Shown here: one piece after another, positions 35,360 to 44,750 of the stretch
How positions within the stretch are numbered: the stretch's first letter is position 1
How the letters are laid out: every line of letters begins with the position of its first letter
From: JABURQ01 sp029243145
GTDB lineage: Bacteria; Planctomycetota; Planctomycetia; Planctomycetales; Planctomycetaceae
DNA length: 64,000 nt
Direction: 5' to 3'
NCBI GenBank assembly: GCA_965660145.1
Contig: CBFHYX010000021.1
Coordinates: 1-64,000, forward strand
The notes under the pieces: model-generated
What the model saw: only the letters and a program-made list of their open reading frames with translations
The model's database searches: none
Told to the model about the DNA's origin: nothing
Translations under genes and position numbers: made by a program

Positions 35360-35593
35360 ATGAAACTTCTCACCGGTGTCATCTTCCTGCTCATCGCCGA
35401 ACTCGCCTTCGCACATACACATCTGATACCATTTCCACATCACGAATACGTCAGCCAAACGCTGCTACCAGCTTCCGCCGCCGCCGCAATTTTGGGAGGA
35501 CTGTTTCTACTTTGGGGAGTCGTCTCAGAGTTGAAGTCGAGTTTCGGAGCAACAACATGCAGTTCCAATGAGAACGCGAAACATAGGGAGTGA
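35360..35593 (+). CDS. Small membrane protein upstream of the CRTAC1 gene
   Basis: A 77-residue protein with an N-terminal signal or first helix (LLTGVIFLLIAELAFAHTH), a His-rich short loop (HLIPFPHHEY) and a second helix (AAAAILGGLFLLWGVVSEL). The ATG at 35360 lies 30 bp after the ald fragment. Its stop lies five bases before the start of the large downstream gene, so the two form an operon. The function is unknown. Confidence 0.6.
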   Translation: MKLLTGVIFLLIAELAFAHTHLIPFPHHEYVSQTLLPASAAAAILGGLFLLWGVVSELKSSFGATTCSSNENAKHRE

Positions 35594-35598
35594 GAGGA

Positions 35599-38544
35599 AT
35601 GTCCCATAATTCTCATTCGCGACTCGACCGTTTCCTTGGATTGTTGACAACGCTGGTGGTGGTCGGTGCCATTACGTTGATGGGAAAGATATTATTATTC
35701 CCTGATCACTCGCAGACGCTCTTTCGGAACGCTGCGTTAGCCTATGAATCTCAAGAATTCCAGACGGCAGATGAGCTGAGCGACGAATTATTGAATCTCT
35801 TACCCGACGACTCGGCAGCACTACTGTTGAGAGCAAGGGTTCTTGCTCGGAGAAACAAAGACGACACCGCGATGCCATTGTTTCGTCGTTTGACAAGGAT
35901 GGACGAACCGTACGCAACTGACGCCCATTTGGGCCTTGCCGACCATTTCTATCATGGCAGTAATTTCCCGACGGCAGAAAAACATTACCGGCGGTATCTG
36001 AAGAATCGACCAGACGATTTGAAGGCCAATAAAAATCTGGCGTTTTTGCTTTCGTTTCAAGGCCGAACATGGGAAGCGATCCCCTTCTCCGAAAAACGGG
36101 TTGCGCTGGGAGATTTCAACGCCCGCGAACTGATCATGATCGGTCTGGCAGGGTCATTCTGGGTGGAAGACAAAAATATTTCGTTTCTGATCGCCGACCG
36201 TCACCCCAAACAGATGATCAACTATTTTGGCCAAGTGAAGCAAGCCTACTTAAACAATCATATTGACGAAGAACTAGAATTACTAGACCGTATTATTGCC
36301 GATTCTCCTAAGCAAATCGAGCCTCTCGCACTCTTGGGAGGATACCTCCTCGACACAAATCAGACACAACGATTTCTTGGTTGGCATGACCAATTACCGC
36401 CAGCCGCTAACTCGCACCCTGATATTTGGTATTTACGCGGACGTTGGGAAAAAGATCAAGATAACTCCAAGCAAGCGGCAGGATGTTTCTTACGAGCGCT
36501 CTCCTGCTCTCTCAACCACAACAAGTCGTTGTTCCAATTATCCCAGGTTGCATCAAAATGTTCGACAAACCCGCTTCCCGAAAGTTTCGGGCAGGAAGTG
36601 AAAGCGTCATCTGATATCAACTATTTAATCGCGGGGATGACGGATAATGTAAATGAGAGCAAAGTCCACAAACTGACGAACGCACTCGAAATACTTGGGA
36701 GATATCAGGAAGCGGCGGCATGGTGCGACCTCATGTGTCGATTTGGAAACGACGTAGATTGGGCAACCGCAGAGAAGCTGCGGTATGTTAGCTTGGCTCG
36801 CAATACAACCACCTCTCCAGAACAACGCTATGTGACGAAAACCTCGACGGCGCTCAACATCCCAATGGCGAATATTCCTTTCCAGTTGAGCAGGCGGCAA
36901 GCTTCTCCGTCGCATCGAACACGTGATTTTGATCTCCCCTCCCGTGTCCAATTTGAAAACTCGGCAATCGAGGCAGGATTGGAATTTCAATACTTCAACG
37001 GGATCACAGAATCAATTGGTTTGCAGCACATCCTGCAAGCAACAGGAGGAGCCGCAGTTGTCATTGATTACGATCTTGATGACTGGCCCGATCTCTACTT
37101 TTGCCAGAGTGGAGAGTGGCCCGTTGAAGAAGAGCATAATCCATACACGGACCGCCTCTATCGAAATTTGGGAAACGGGCAATTTCGCGATGTCACAGAA
37201 TTGGCGGGACTTGGAGACCGCCTCTATTCGCAAGGAGCAACCTCTGGGGACGTGGACAACGATGGTGATCCCGATTTGATTGTCACAAATGTCGGCAGAA
37301 ATCGTTTTTACCTCAATCAGGGGGATGGCACCTTCCTCGAAGCATCAAACCTGTTTCCTGATTCTTTTACTAATGAAACCTGGTCGATGAGTGCAGCATT
37401 GGTTGACTTGAATCACGATGGATTACTCGATCTCTACGTCGTGAATTATGTCTTACTCCATCAAGTGATGGAAAATGTCTGCAAGGCCAATGGTCAACCA
37501 CGCGGTTGCGATCCGACAATGTTTGATGCCGAGCAAGATCGCGTGTACTTGAATAACGGACAAGGTGGTTGGCAAGACATCACTCAATCGGCTGGTTTTG
37601 AAGTTCCAGATGGTAAAGGTTTGGGAGTCGTGGCGGCTGACTTTGACTCAGATGGCCAAACCGAAATTTTCGTGAGTAACGATACGATTGCCAATTTTTA
37701 TTTTGATCACGAGATTCTTGCCCCTTCACAAACACTCCATTATGAAAACATAGGAGTGCTTTCTGGCACCGCCTTAAATGAACAGGGATCAGCTCAAGCC
37801 TCTATGGGAATTGCTTCGGGAGATGTTGATGCCGATGGACGACTCGATCTGTTCATTACCAACTTTTATGCCGACTCGAATACTTTGTACCTTCAGAAAT
37901 CACCCTCAGCTTTTAGAGAACGAACTCGCCAGTGGAACATGCGAGATAGCAGTTTTTATCAACTCGGTTTTGGAACGCAATTTCTCGATGCTGATCTCGA
38001 TGGCGACCTGGATCTTCTCGTTGCTAATGGCCACATCGATTTGACGTTTGCAACAGGTGAGCCGGATGTGATGCCACCGCAGTTTTTGGAAAATAAAACA
38101 GGAATGTTTCAGGAACAACCCGCGGCACAAGTCGGGGACTATTTTGCCGGGAAGTACTTCGGGCGGTCATTATCTGTGTTGGACTGGAACAAAGATGGAT
38201 TGCAGGATGCCGTCATCACGCATCTCGATCATTCCGTCGCGTTATTGACCAATCGATCAGAACGTGTGGGAACACCCCTCTCTTTACATCTTATCGGCAC
38301 ACAATCAAACCGAGATGCGATTGGGGCAAGAATTCGCGTTCAACAGAAAGAGACCGTCCAACATTTCTTTCTGACAGGCGGAGATGGTTACTTAAGCTGC
38401 AACGAGAGAAGAGTTTATGTCGGATTACCACAAAAGGGTAAGGTTGAAATATCGATCAATTGGCCCAGCGGCATCACACAGACCAGCACACATTCTGCCG
38501 AGGTTGGTGAACTGACAATTGTGGAAAAAACCAGCCGACAATAA
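35599..38544 (+). CDS. CRTAC1-family protein: TPR region + FG-GAP/VCBS propeller + ASPIC/UnbV domain
   Basis: A 981-residue protein. It has an N-terminal membrane anchor (LLTTLVVVGAITLMGKILLF) and a TPR-like region to about residue 330 (AALAYESQEFQTADELSDELL, AEKHYRRYLKNRPDDLKANK). Repeated Ca-binding propeller motifs follow (DYDLDDWPDLYFCQ, DVDNDGDPDLIVTNVG, DLNHDGLLDLYVVN, DVDADGRLDLFITN, DADLDGDLDLLVANG), and the C-terminal UnbV-like region is RDAIGARIRVQQK...LSCNERRVYVGL. It is probably periplasmic or surface-located. The ATG at 35599 is preferred (GGGAG upstream). Confidence 0.88.
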   Translation: MSHNSHSRLDRFLGLLTTLVVVGAITLMGKILLFPDHSQTLFRNAALAYESQEFQTADELSDELLNLLPDDSAALLLRARVLARRNKDDTAMPLFRRLTRMDEPYATDAHLGLADHFYHGSNFPTAEKHYRRYLKNRPDDLKANKNLAFLLSFQGRTWEAIPFSEKRVALGDFNARELIMIGLAGSFWVEDKNISFLIADRHPKQMINYFGQVKQAYLNNHIDEELELLDRIIADSPKQIEPLALLGGYLLDTNQTQRFLGWHDQLPPAANSHPDIWYLRGRWEKDQDNSKQAAGCFLRALSCSLNHNKSLFQLSQVASKCSTNPLPESFGQEVKASSDINYLIAGMTDNVNESKVHKLTNALEILGRYQEAAAWCDLMCRFGNDVDWATAEKLRYVSLARNTTTSPEQRYVTKTSTALNIPMANIPFQLSRRQASPSHRTRDFDLPSRVQFENSAIEAGLEFQYFNGITESIGLQHILQATGGAAVVIDYDLDDWPDLYFCQSGEWPVEEEHNPYTDRLYRNLGNGQFRDVTELAGLGDRLYSQGATSGDVDNDGDPDLIVTNVGRNRFYLNQGDGTFLEASNLFPDSFTNETWSMSAALVDLNHDGLLDLYVVNYVLLHQVMENVCKANGQPRGCDPTMFDAEQDRVYLNNGQGGWQDITQSAGFEVPDGKGLGVVAADFDSDGQTEIFVSNDTIANFYFDHEILAPSQTLHYENIGVLSGTALNEQGSAQASMGIASGDVDADGRLDLFITNFYADSNTLYLQKSPSAFRERTRQWNMRDSSFYQLGFGTQFLDADLDGDLDLLVANGHIDLTFATGEPDVMPPQFLENKTGMFQEQPAAQVGDYFAGKYFGRSLSVLDWNKDGLQDAVITHLDHSVALLTNRSERVGTPLSLHLIGTQSNRDAIGARIRVQQKETVQHFFLTGGDGYLSCNERRVYVGLPQKGKVEISINWPSGITQTSTHSAEVGELTIVEKTSRQ

Positions 38545-38726
38545 TTACATAAATATACACTTAAATATCGAGATTCATTTAGTGGGATAAAATTCTTGCT
38601 GAGATCGGACATTTCTGTCATAATTTTAGTTACATGTCTTATTGAATGATCGGCTTCACTTTTTAATATGGTCAGCAACAATCCCATTTTGTAAACGGCA
38701 ACGTCTTTATTTTTTCTCTTTCACAT

Positions 38727-38795
38727 TTCGATTAAGGAACAGCTCATGACTAAACGTCAACATCTCCGTCAACGTGGTTTCACGTTGATCGAACT
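38727..38795 (+). repeat. 69-bp exact repeat, copy 2
   Basis: Identical to 31338-31406 and spans the ribosome-binding site and first codons of DUF1559 copy 3. Confidence 0.9.
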
Positions 38796-39786
38796 CTTGG
38801 TGGTCATCGCCATCATCGCCGTGTTGGTGGCATTACTGCTGCCCGCCGTGCAACAGGCTCGCGAAGCGGCTCGTCGCTCTGCGTGCAAAAACAACTTGAA
38901 ACAATGGGGTCTCGCGCTTCACAACTATCATGACACATACAACGGCCTTCCGATGGGAGTGACGAGACAAAACGGATGGGGTGTTTCCTTCTTTGCAGGA
39001 CTGCTTCCCTACATCGATCAAGCACCGATGTACAATCAAATGTCCTTCAGTGGAGCACATCCTGGTTGGACAGGGACTGGTACAGGACAAGCCGTGAACG
39101 GCCCCGTGATCAGGGGTGTTGCAATCAGCGTCATGCTTTGTCCATCCTCTCCGTATGATAAGATGATTCCAAATACTGGTGGAGGATTTTCTCAAACCGG
39201 TGCAAGTTACGTAGGGATCTCGGGCGCAATTGATGAAGACGCCTTGGGAGCCGCACCGACTGCCGATACGGATAACTTTCGTGAATTGCGTCAAAGGTCT
39301 GGTGCAAACTGTTGTGGTGGCAACGCGCAAAATGGCTGGCACTCCGCAGGCGGCATGTTGATTTCGAATGATTCACTCGGATTAGAGACGGCAACAGATG
39401 GTACTTCAAACACGATTATCATGTCTGAGATCTCCGACTGGGGATTTGATGCGGCTGGAAATAAGGTGGATATGCGTGGTTCTGCCACACATGGTTGGTT
39501 GATGGGAACAGACGGAGGTGGACGAACAACGGCCCTCAATAACGGTCCCATAAGTCGGAAATTTAATATCACAAGTGTCAGGTATCCACCGGGAACACGG
39601 GACACAACCCTCCCGGGAATTCATCCGAACCACGGGCCAAATCACCCATTAACTTCGGCACATACAGGCGGGACTCATGCCCTGCTTGCTGATGGACACG
39701 TCGTTTTCATTAGCGACAATATCAACCTACCAACTCTCAAATACCTGAGTACGCGAGATGATGGGGAATCCATCGGTGCCTATTAA
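38746..39786 (+). CDS. DUF1559 prepilin-like protein, copy 3
   Basis: A 346-residue protein. Its first 50 coding bases are identical to copy 1 (MTKRQHLRQRG|FTLIE...), then QQAREAARRSACKNNLKQWGLALHNYHDTYNGLPMG, and C-terminal HTGGTHALLADGHVVFISDNI. Much of the middle differs from copy 1, so recent gene conversion or duplication has probably affected only the 5' end. It is followed by lipoprotein 3. Confidence 0.93.
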   Translation: MTKRQHLRQRGFTLIELLVVIAIIAVLVALLLPAVQQAREAARRSACKNNLKQWGLALHNYHDTYNGLPMGVTRQNGWGVSFFAGLLPYIDQAPMYNQMSFSGAHPGWTGTGTGQAVNGPVIRGVAISVMLCPSSPYDKMIPNTGGGFSQTGASYVGISGAIDEDALGAAPTADTDNFRELRQRSGANCCGGNAQNGWHSAGGMLISNDSLGLETATDGTSNTIIMSEISDWGFDAAGNKVDMRGSATHGWLMGTDGGGRTTALNNGPISRKFNITSVRYPPGTRDTTLPGIHPNHGPNHPLTSAHTGGTHALLADGHVVFISDNINLPTLKYLSTRDDGESIGAY

Positions 39787-39890
39787 AAATATCAAATGTG
39801 GATAACACTGAATGATGAGGGAGTCATTGATTTCCTCATCGTTTTTTTCATTCGATTTCTATCAAAACGGATCATTCAAGGGCCAAGATT

Positions 39891-40364
39891 ATGCGTTTCT
39901 CTATCGAATACTTACGAATCGTCAAAGCATCTTTTTTTGTTGTTTCCGCTATTTTTCTAGCGGGTTGCGGTGGAGACACTGGATATAGCGGACCGACCGG
40001 AACTGTTTCTGGAACAATCACACTCGATGATCAACCTGTTGCGGCCAACCTCACCTTCATGAACTCCATAGATGGTTTCACGGCAAGTGGAGTTGCAGAT
40101 GGAAGTGGAAAATTCAGTCTTCAATCCAATGGGGAGACTGCGATTCCTGTGGGGAAATACCAAGTTGGTGTCACGGCTGCTGCAGATGGTCCCGAAATGG
40201 ACCCCGAAGCGGCGATGAAAGCTTCGATGGAAAGCGAAGACGGATCAGCAGGCGGTTCGGATTCAGCGATACCCACAAAGTACGCTTCTCCAGCTGGTAG
40301 TGGACTCTCATTTGAAGTCAAAGAAGGCGACAACAGCTTTGAAGTCAAAATGACTAAAGAGTAA
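39891..40364 (+). CDS. Small lipoprotein with carboxypeptidase-regulatory-like domain, copy 3
   Basis: A 157-residue protein with lipobox (FVVSAIFLAGC|GGD), then GTVSGTITLDDQPVAANLTF, GVADGSGKFSLQS, PVGKYQVGVTAAADGP and IPTKYASPAGSGLSFEVKEG. It is the partner of DUF1559 copy 3, 104 bp upstream, and ends in a strong shared terminator. Confidence 0.84.
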   Translation: MRFSIEYLRIVKASFFVVSAIFLAGCGGDTGYSGPTGTVSGTITLDDQPVAANLTFMNSIDGFTASGVADGSGKFSLQSNGETAIPVGKYQVGVTAAADGPEMDPEAAMKASMESEDGSAGGSDSAIPTKYASPAGSGLSFEVKEGDNSFEVKMTKE

Positions 40365-40392
40365 ACTGTTTTCTCTTTAACAACAGTGTAAC

Positions 40393-40440
40393 AAAAAAAC
40401 CGCCCTTGGAATCTCGATGACTCCAAGGGCGGTTTCGTTT
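40393..40440. terminator. Bidirectional terminator between lipoprotein 3 and sialate O-acetylesterase
   Basis: aaaccgcccttgga and tccaagggcggttt form a 13-14 bp stem with an 11-base loop. An A run lies on the left and a T-rich run on the right. It serves both converging genes. Confidence 0.9.
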
Positions 40441-40459
40441 CACGCCATGCCTCTTCTAT

Positions 40460-42031
40460 CTACTTTGTGACTTCCGCCGTCACACCGGGCCAATCATCCG
40501 TACGGAACGGCGTGAGCTTCAAGCCATGCACGTTTTGCACGTTGGTAACCGGGTTATCAGCCCAGCCATAACGAACGGAAACCGGGTTCGGAACGTCTTC
40601 GCTCCAGACTTCAATCTGGTTTTTGCCAACCAGTCGAGCGGTGGCCCACTGGAACTGTTTGTCTTCACCGGCAATGGCAAAGCCGACCGGTTGACGCACA
40701 TCAAACGTATCCAAACCACCGCCGATATGATCGAAGGTTAGGACAATTCGACTGCCATTCTTTTCCATCGATTTGTACTGAGGACTGCGGAACGGAACCT
40801 CGATACCATAATCATTCGCCAACGCCCAGCGAGCCAGTCGTTTGGCAACATTCTGCTTATCACGCGGGTGAATGTCATGTGCTTCTCCCAGATCGGTAAT
40901 GACGGCTTCTCCACTATTCGGCAGGGATAACGTCATTGTTTGAGCTTCACGCAATTCGGCCCAAGCGGACTCTTGAGGTTCGGGGGATTCATCCCGATAA
41001 TCGGCCAATTGCACCCAATAAAAGGGAAAGTCGCCAATGCCCCATTCCTGACGCCATTGGGTGATCATGAGCGGAAACAGGTCGCGATATTGATAAGCGC
41101 GGCCCGCGTTGCTTTCTCCCTGATACCAAATCGCACCACGGATGCCGTATCCGATTGTCGGTTTCAAAACACCGTTATAGATGTTCGCAGGCCGGTGGTT
41201 CCCAGTGAGTGGATTTCGGGGAGCGCGAGGACGATTTGGCAACGGTTTGCCTGCTTCTTTGGCGGTTTTAGAGGCGTCTTGCCATTTTTTCAGTTTCTCT
41301 TGATATGTGGCCTGGACCGCATCCCAGTCGAAGTTTTTTGCTGTGGTGGCCCAGTTCTCTAACAGATCGTTGTACTTGCCATCAGCAGCCAGAACCTCGT
41401 TGGGAATCCAGGCTTCGGCAGCAGATCCACCCCACGCATTGTCAATCAAGCCGATGGGAACATCGAGCGTCTGGTGGAGTTGCCGACCGAAGAAGTAGCC
41501 CACTGCCGAGAAGCCTTTGACGGTCTCGGGTGTGCAGTGTGTCCAAGCACCGTGGAAATCGCTTTGTGGTTCCTGTGTGCCGACTTGAGGAACAGAAATC
41601 AGGCGAATATTGGGATACTTGGCAGTCAGTGCTTCCAGATCAGAATCGTTCGCACTGCTGACGGGCCATGCCATGTTCGACTGTCCCGAACATACCCAGA
41701 CTTCTCCGACGAGTACATCTTCAAAGGTCACTTCATTGTTACCCTTGATCGTCAATTGGTGTGGGCCACCCGCTTTGAGAGGCTTTAGATTGAGTCTCCA
41801 ATAACCGTCTTTGTCGGCGGTCGCAGAGTGCGATTGTTCGCCAATCTTGACGGTCACTTTCTCGCCCGCATCGGCCCAACCCCAGATTTTGCAGGGAATC
41901 TCGCGCTGCAAGACCATATGATCGCCAAAGATTGATGGCAGTTTCACGTCGGCATGGGCGCTCATAGACGCTGAGGCGACAAACACGACTGCCGCTACGG
42001 TTTTCAAAAATTGATGAGAGAAACGTTTCAA
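40460..42031 (-). CDS. Sialate O-acetylesterase-like exported SGNH esterase
   Basis: A 523-residue protein with a signal peptide (TVAAVVFVASASMSAHA). An N-terminal beta domain (LPSIFGDHMVLQREIPCKIWGWA) precedes an SGNH-type catalytic region: EVWVCSGQSNMAWPVS (nucleophile Ser), GLIDNAWGGSAAEAWIP, IWYQGESNAGRAYQYR and EAHDIHPRDKQNVAKR (Asp/His). It removes O-acetyl groups from sialic acid-like or plant/algal sugars in the periplasm. The start is TTG at 42029-42031, with AGGAG nine bases upstream, much as for the FGE-like gene. Confidence 0.88.
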   Translation of the reverse strand: MKRFSHQFLKTVAAVVFVASASMSAHADVKLPSIFGDHMVLQREIPCKIWGWADAGEKVTVKIGEQSHSATADKDGYWRLNLKPLKAGGPHQLTIKGNNEVTFEDVLVGEVWVCSGQSNMAWPVSSANDSDLEALTAKYPNIRLISVPQVGTQEPQSDFHGAWTHCTPETVKGFSAVGYFFGRQLHQTLDVPIGLIDNAWGGSAAEAWIPNEVLAADGKYNDLLENWATTAKNFDWDAVQATYQEKLKKWQDASKTAKEAGKPLPNRPRAPRNPLTGNHRPANIYNGVLKPTIGYGIRGAIWYQGESNAGRAYQYRDLFPLMITQWRQEWGIGDFPFYWVQLADYRDESPEPQESAWAELREAQTMTLSLPNSGEAVITDLGEAHDIHPRDKQNVAKRLARWALANDYGIEVPFRSPQYKSMEKNGSRIVLTFDHIGGGLDTFDVRQPVGFAIAGEDKQFQWATARLVGKNQIEVWSEDVPNPVSVRYGWADNPVTNVQNVHGLKLTPFRTDDWPGVTAEVTK

Positions 42032-42071
42032 GGTGTGGGTCTCCTGTAAAGAGTGTGAGGAAAGATGTTAA

Positions 42072-42122
42072 CAGCCTGTTGAAAAACTTAATTCTGCTGT
42101 GAATTCATTTATCAACAGACTG
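42072..42122 (+). repeat. IS-end-like repeat, copy 1, with internal inverted repeat
   Basis: A 33-base sequence at 42072-42104 (cagcctgttgaaaaactt...) matches 44751-44783 at 30 of 33 positions, in the same orientation. cagcctgttga (42072-42082) also pairs imperfectly with tcaacagactg (42112-42122). CTGTTGAAAAAC-type ends are common in some IS families. Confidence 0.6.
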
Positions 42123-42319
42123 TCAGAGGCAGGTTGCTCTCTTTCACTTCTACAGTGCCAGACGGCGACATTCAATCACCTGTATTAAGGAAAGAGACGC
42201 GGGATCCTTCCCATTTTGAATCCATGGTTTCGTGTTTCCCTGGAAATTCCCCTTGAGAACAACACATCAACCGACGATAATGCGTTAGTACAGGCCATAT
42301 TCGCGATCTGAGGCATCTG

Positions 42320-43711
42320 ATGCTCACGATTCAGGACCAATCACCCCGTCTTTGCGACGGAATTTCCCGGCGCAATTTATTGCAGGCGGGAGGACTCTCG
42401 GCACTCGGCTTGACGCTTGCTCACCCGCAGACACTACAGGCGTCCTTGATTCATCCTTCGGGAGGCAAAGCGAAGCGTTGTATCACGCTGTTTCTGATGG
42501 GTGGTCCACCGCAACATTCCACATGGGATCCCAAACCTCTTGCACCGGCAGAAGTGCGAGGCGAGTTCGGACCGATCGCAACCAATGTCCCCGGCATCCA
42601 TATTTCTGAACTGTTACCAAAGACCGCCGGGCATGCTGACAAGATTGCCATCTTAAGAGGAGTTTCCACGGGCGACAACGCTCACTCTTCCAGCGGCTAT
42701 TATATGTTGACGGGAACACCTCACATTCCCAAAAATCGCGAGAATGCAAATCCGGGGGCTCCCAATAACTGGCCGACCATGTCGTCTGTCGTCCAACATT
42801 TGAGTCATGGACAACAAGTTCTCCCTCCCTCCGTCCGTATGCCAATGCACATCTTTAATACCGATGGGAGTGTCTGGCCGGGACAAGATTCTGGCTGGCT
42901 CGGGCATCGCGCTGATCCTTGGTTGTTCAATTGTCAGCCAGCTTCTCCCAATTTTGACATTCCACAATTCCGTCTCTCTGCCGACGTGACACTCGACCGA
43001 CTCAGCAATCGACAGACTTTATTGTCGCAACTGGAACAACGGCTGGCACAACACGATCAGGAGGGATCAATCGAGACATTCAACGACCAACAACAGCAGG
43101 CGTTTCAGCTTCTTTCCAGCTCGCAATCGCGGGCTGCGTGTGATTTGAATCAGGAATCCGACGAGACCCGGGATCGTTATGGACGCAGTCAGTTTGGACA
43201 AAGCGTGCTCTTGGCGCGCCGACTCGTCGAAGCGGATGTCAAATTTGTACACGTCAATTGGTTCCGTGGACCGGAAGAACCGAGCAATGCCCCCTGCTGG
43301 GATAGTCATGTCGGGGAAGCAAACCGTCTAAAAACAGTATTAGTACCACCATTCGATCAAGCGTATTCATCACTGCTCGCCGATCTTGAAGCCCGTGGGC
43401 TACTCGATGAAACTCTCGTCCTGGTGATGTCAGAATTCGGACGCACTCCTAAAATCCAGGCAAATGGTGGACGCGGGCATTGGGGACACGCTTTCTCTGT
43501 CACAATGGCGGGTGGTGGCATCAAGGGAGGACAAGCCTACGGAGCCTCCGACGACCAGGGAGGCTATGTGAAAGATGGTCTGGTACATCCAGAAGATATC
43601 ACGGCCACTTTATTTCATGCTCTCGGGTATGCCCCGGAAACCGAATTGCAAGACCCGTTCGGTCGGCCACTACCGATCAGTCGCGGCAAAGTGCTGAATG
43701 CGATTGTTTGA
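42320..43711 (+). CDS. DUF1501 protein with Tat-like signal
   Basis: A 463-residue protein beginning ISRRNLLQAGGLSALGLTLA, a twin-arginine-type signal. The sulfatase-like DUF1501 fold follows: CITLFLMGGPPQHSTWDPKP, GVSTGDNAHSSSGYYMLTG, VHVNWFRG, CWDSHVGEANRLK and LVLVMSEFGRTPKIQANGGRGHWG. These proteins usually follow DUF1549/DUF1553 genes; no such partner is upstream here. It is exported; the reaction is not known. It ends one base before the converging HD-domain gene. Confidence 0.88.
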   Translation: MLTIQDQSPRLCDGISRRNLLQAGGLSALGLTLAHPQTLQASLIHPSGGKAKRCITLFLMGGPPQHSTWDPKPLAPAEVRGEFGPIATNVPGIHISELLPKTAGHADKIAILRGVSTGDNAHSSSGYYMLTGTPHIPKNRENANPGAPNNWPTMSSVVQHLSHGQQVLPPSVRMPMHIFNTDGSVWPGQDSGWLGHRADPWLFNCQPASPNFDIPQFRLSADVTLDRLSNRQTLLSQLEQRLAQHDQEGSIETFNDQQQQAFQLLSSSQSRAACDLNQESDETRDRYGRSQFGQSVLLARRLVEADVKFVHVNWFRGPEEPSNAPCWDSHVGEANRLKTVLVPPFDQAYSSLLADLEARGLLDETLVLVMSEFGRTPKIQANGGRGHWGHAFSVTMAGGGIKGGQAYGASDDQGGYVKDGLVHPEDITATLFHALGYAPETELQDPFGRPLPISRGKVLNAIV

Positions 43712-44359
43712 TCACAACCCGTTCCATTCTTTGTCGAACTGTTGCAAAAACGTCTCCAGAAACGCATGACGTTCCTCTGCCATCGCACGAGCCGTTTGCG
43801 TATTGAGACGATCTTTCAGATGCAGCAACTTCTCATAGAAATGATTGATCGAGGGACCGCTTTTCGTTTTGTAATCCTCGAAGGATTGATGCATGACGGG
43901 CCGATCATGGGGATCGTAGATCGCGCGATCTTTAGCGCCACCAAACGCAAAACAGCGAGCGATGCCAATTGCCCCGATGGCGTCTAACCGATCCGCATCC
44001 TGCACAATTTGACCATCGAGAAACTGCATATTATCTTCGACGCCGTGTCCTTTGAATGAGATGCGATCAATGATCTCACAGATCTCTCGACTTAACTCCT
44101 CTGGAAAACCCGCCTCCCTCAACCATTGATCCGCGAGAGACCCTGAATTGGTCTCTTTTTTTAACTTCCAGTCATCAACATCATGCAACAGAGCAACCAA
44201 TTCAATTCGTTCCGCATTCCCTTGTTCTCGTTCACAAATCACGAGTGCCGTCCGGCGGACACGATCAACGTGCCACCAGTCGTGACCGGTCGAGTCGTTT
44301 TCCATCTGCTGTTTGACCCGTTGTTCAATAACGGGAATGACTTCTGAATAATCGCACAT
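43712..44359 (-). CDS. HD-domain metal-dependent phosphohydrolase
   Basis: A 215-residue protein. The HD signature is seen as GHDWWHVDRVRRTAL, LVALLHDVDDWK and IVQDADRLDAIGAIGIARCF, the order of the YedJ-type HD family. It probably hydrolyses a phosphate ester or nucleotide. Its stop abuts the stop of the DUF1501 gene. Its start lies 92 bp from the divergent mazG-like gene; both act on nucleotides or phosphates, which may be chance. Confidence 0.86.
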   Translation of the reverse strand: MCDYSEVIPVIEQRVKQQMENDSTGHDWWHVDRVRRTALVICEREQGNAERIELVALLHDVDDWKLKKETNSGSLADQWLREAGFPEELSREICEIIDRISFKGHGVEDNMQFLDGQIVQDADRLDAIGAIGIARCFAFGGAKDRAIYDPHDRPVMHQSFEDYKTKSGPSINHFYEKLLHLKDRLNTQTARAMAEERHAFLETFLQQFDKEWNGL

Positions 44360-44450
44360 GGAGTTCTTTCAGACGTTGGTGGGTCGAGGTACAGTAACTT
44401 GTCTCGCACTCAAGCTATCGAGACGTTACGAACCGAGAAAGAGATTGTCC

Positions 44451-44750
44451 ATGACACTCACAGAACTTCAAAACTTGATTCAAAAAATGTATTCCAGTAA
44501 AGACGCTGAACGCGGTGTCGATGGCACATTCATGTGGTTTATGGAGGAAGTGGGTGAGCTGGCGGCCGCCTTGCGGGAAAATGACCGACAGGAACTGGGC
44601 CGTGAGTTTGCCGACGTGATGGCGTGGCTGGCGACGCTCGCCAACATTGCCGGCATCGACCTCGCAGAAGAAATGCAGAAAAAATACGGTCATGGGTGCC
44701 CTGGGTGTGGCCAAATGGCCTGCCAATGTGGAACCTCTGAAAAGCCTTAA
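44451..44750 (+). CDS. MazG-like nucleotide pyrophosphohydrolase with Cys-rich tail
   Basis: A 99-residue single-domain MazG protein. WFMEEVGELAAALREND and LGREFADVMAWLATLANIAGID give the EExxE...ExxD metal motif of all-alpha NTP pyrophosphatases. The C-terminal CPGCGQMACQC could bind zinc. The ATG at 44451 gives MTLTELQNLIQ, as in the family; a longer frame from 44358 is not needed. It hydrolyses (d)NTPs to NMPs; the exact substrate is unknown. Confidence 0.87.
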   Translation: MTLTELQNLIQKMYSSKDAERGVDGTFMWFMEEVGELAAALRENDRQELGREFADVMAWLATLANIAGIDLAEEMQKKYGHGCPGCGQMACQCGTSEKP

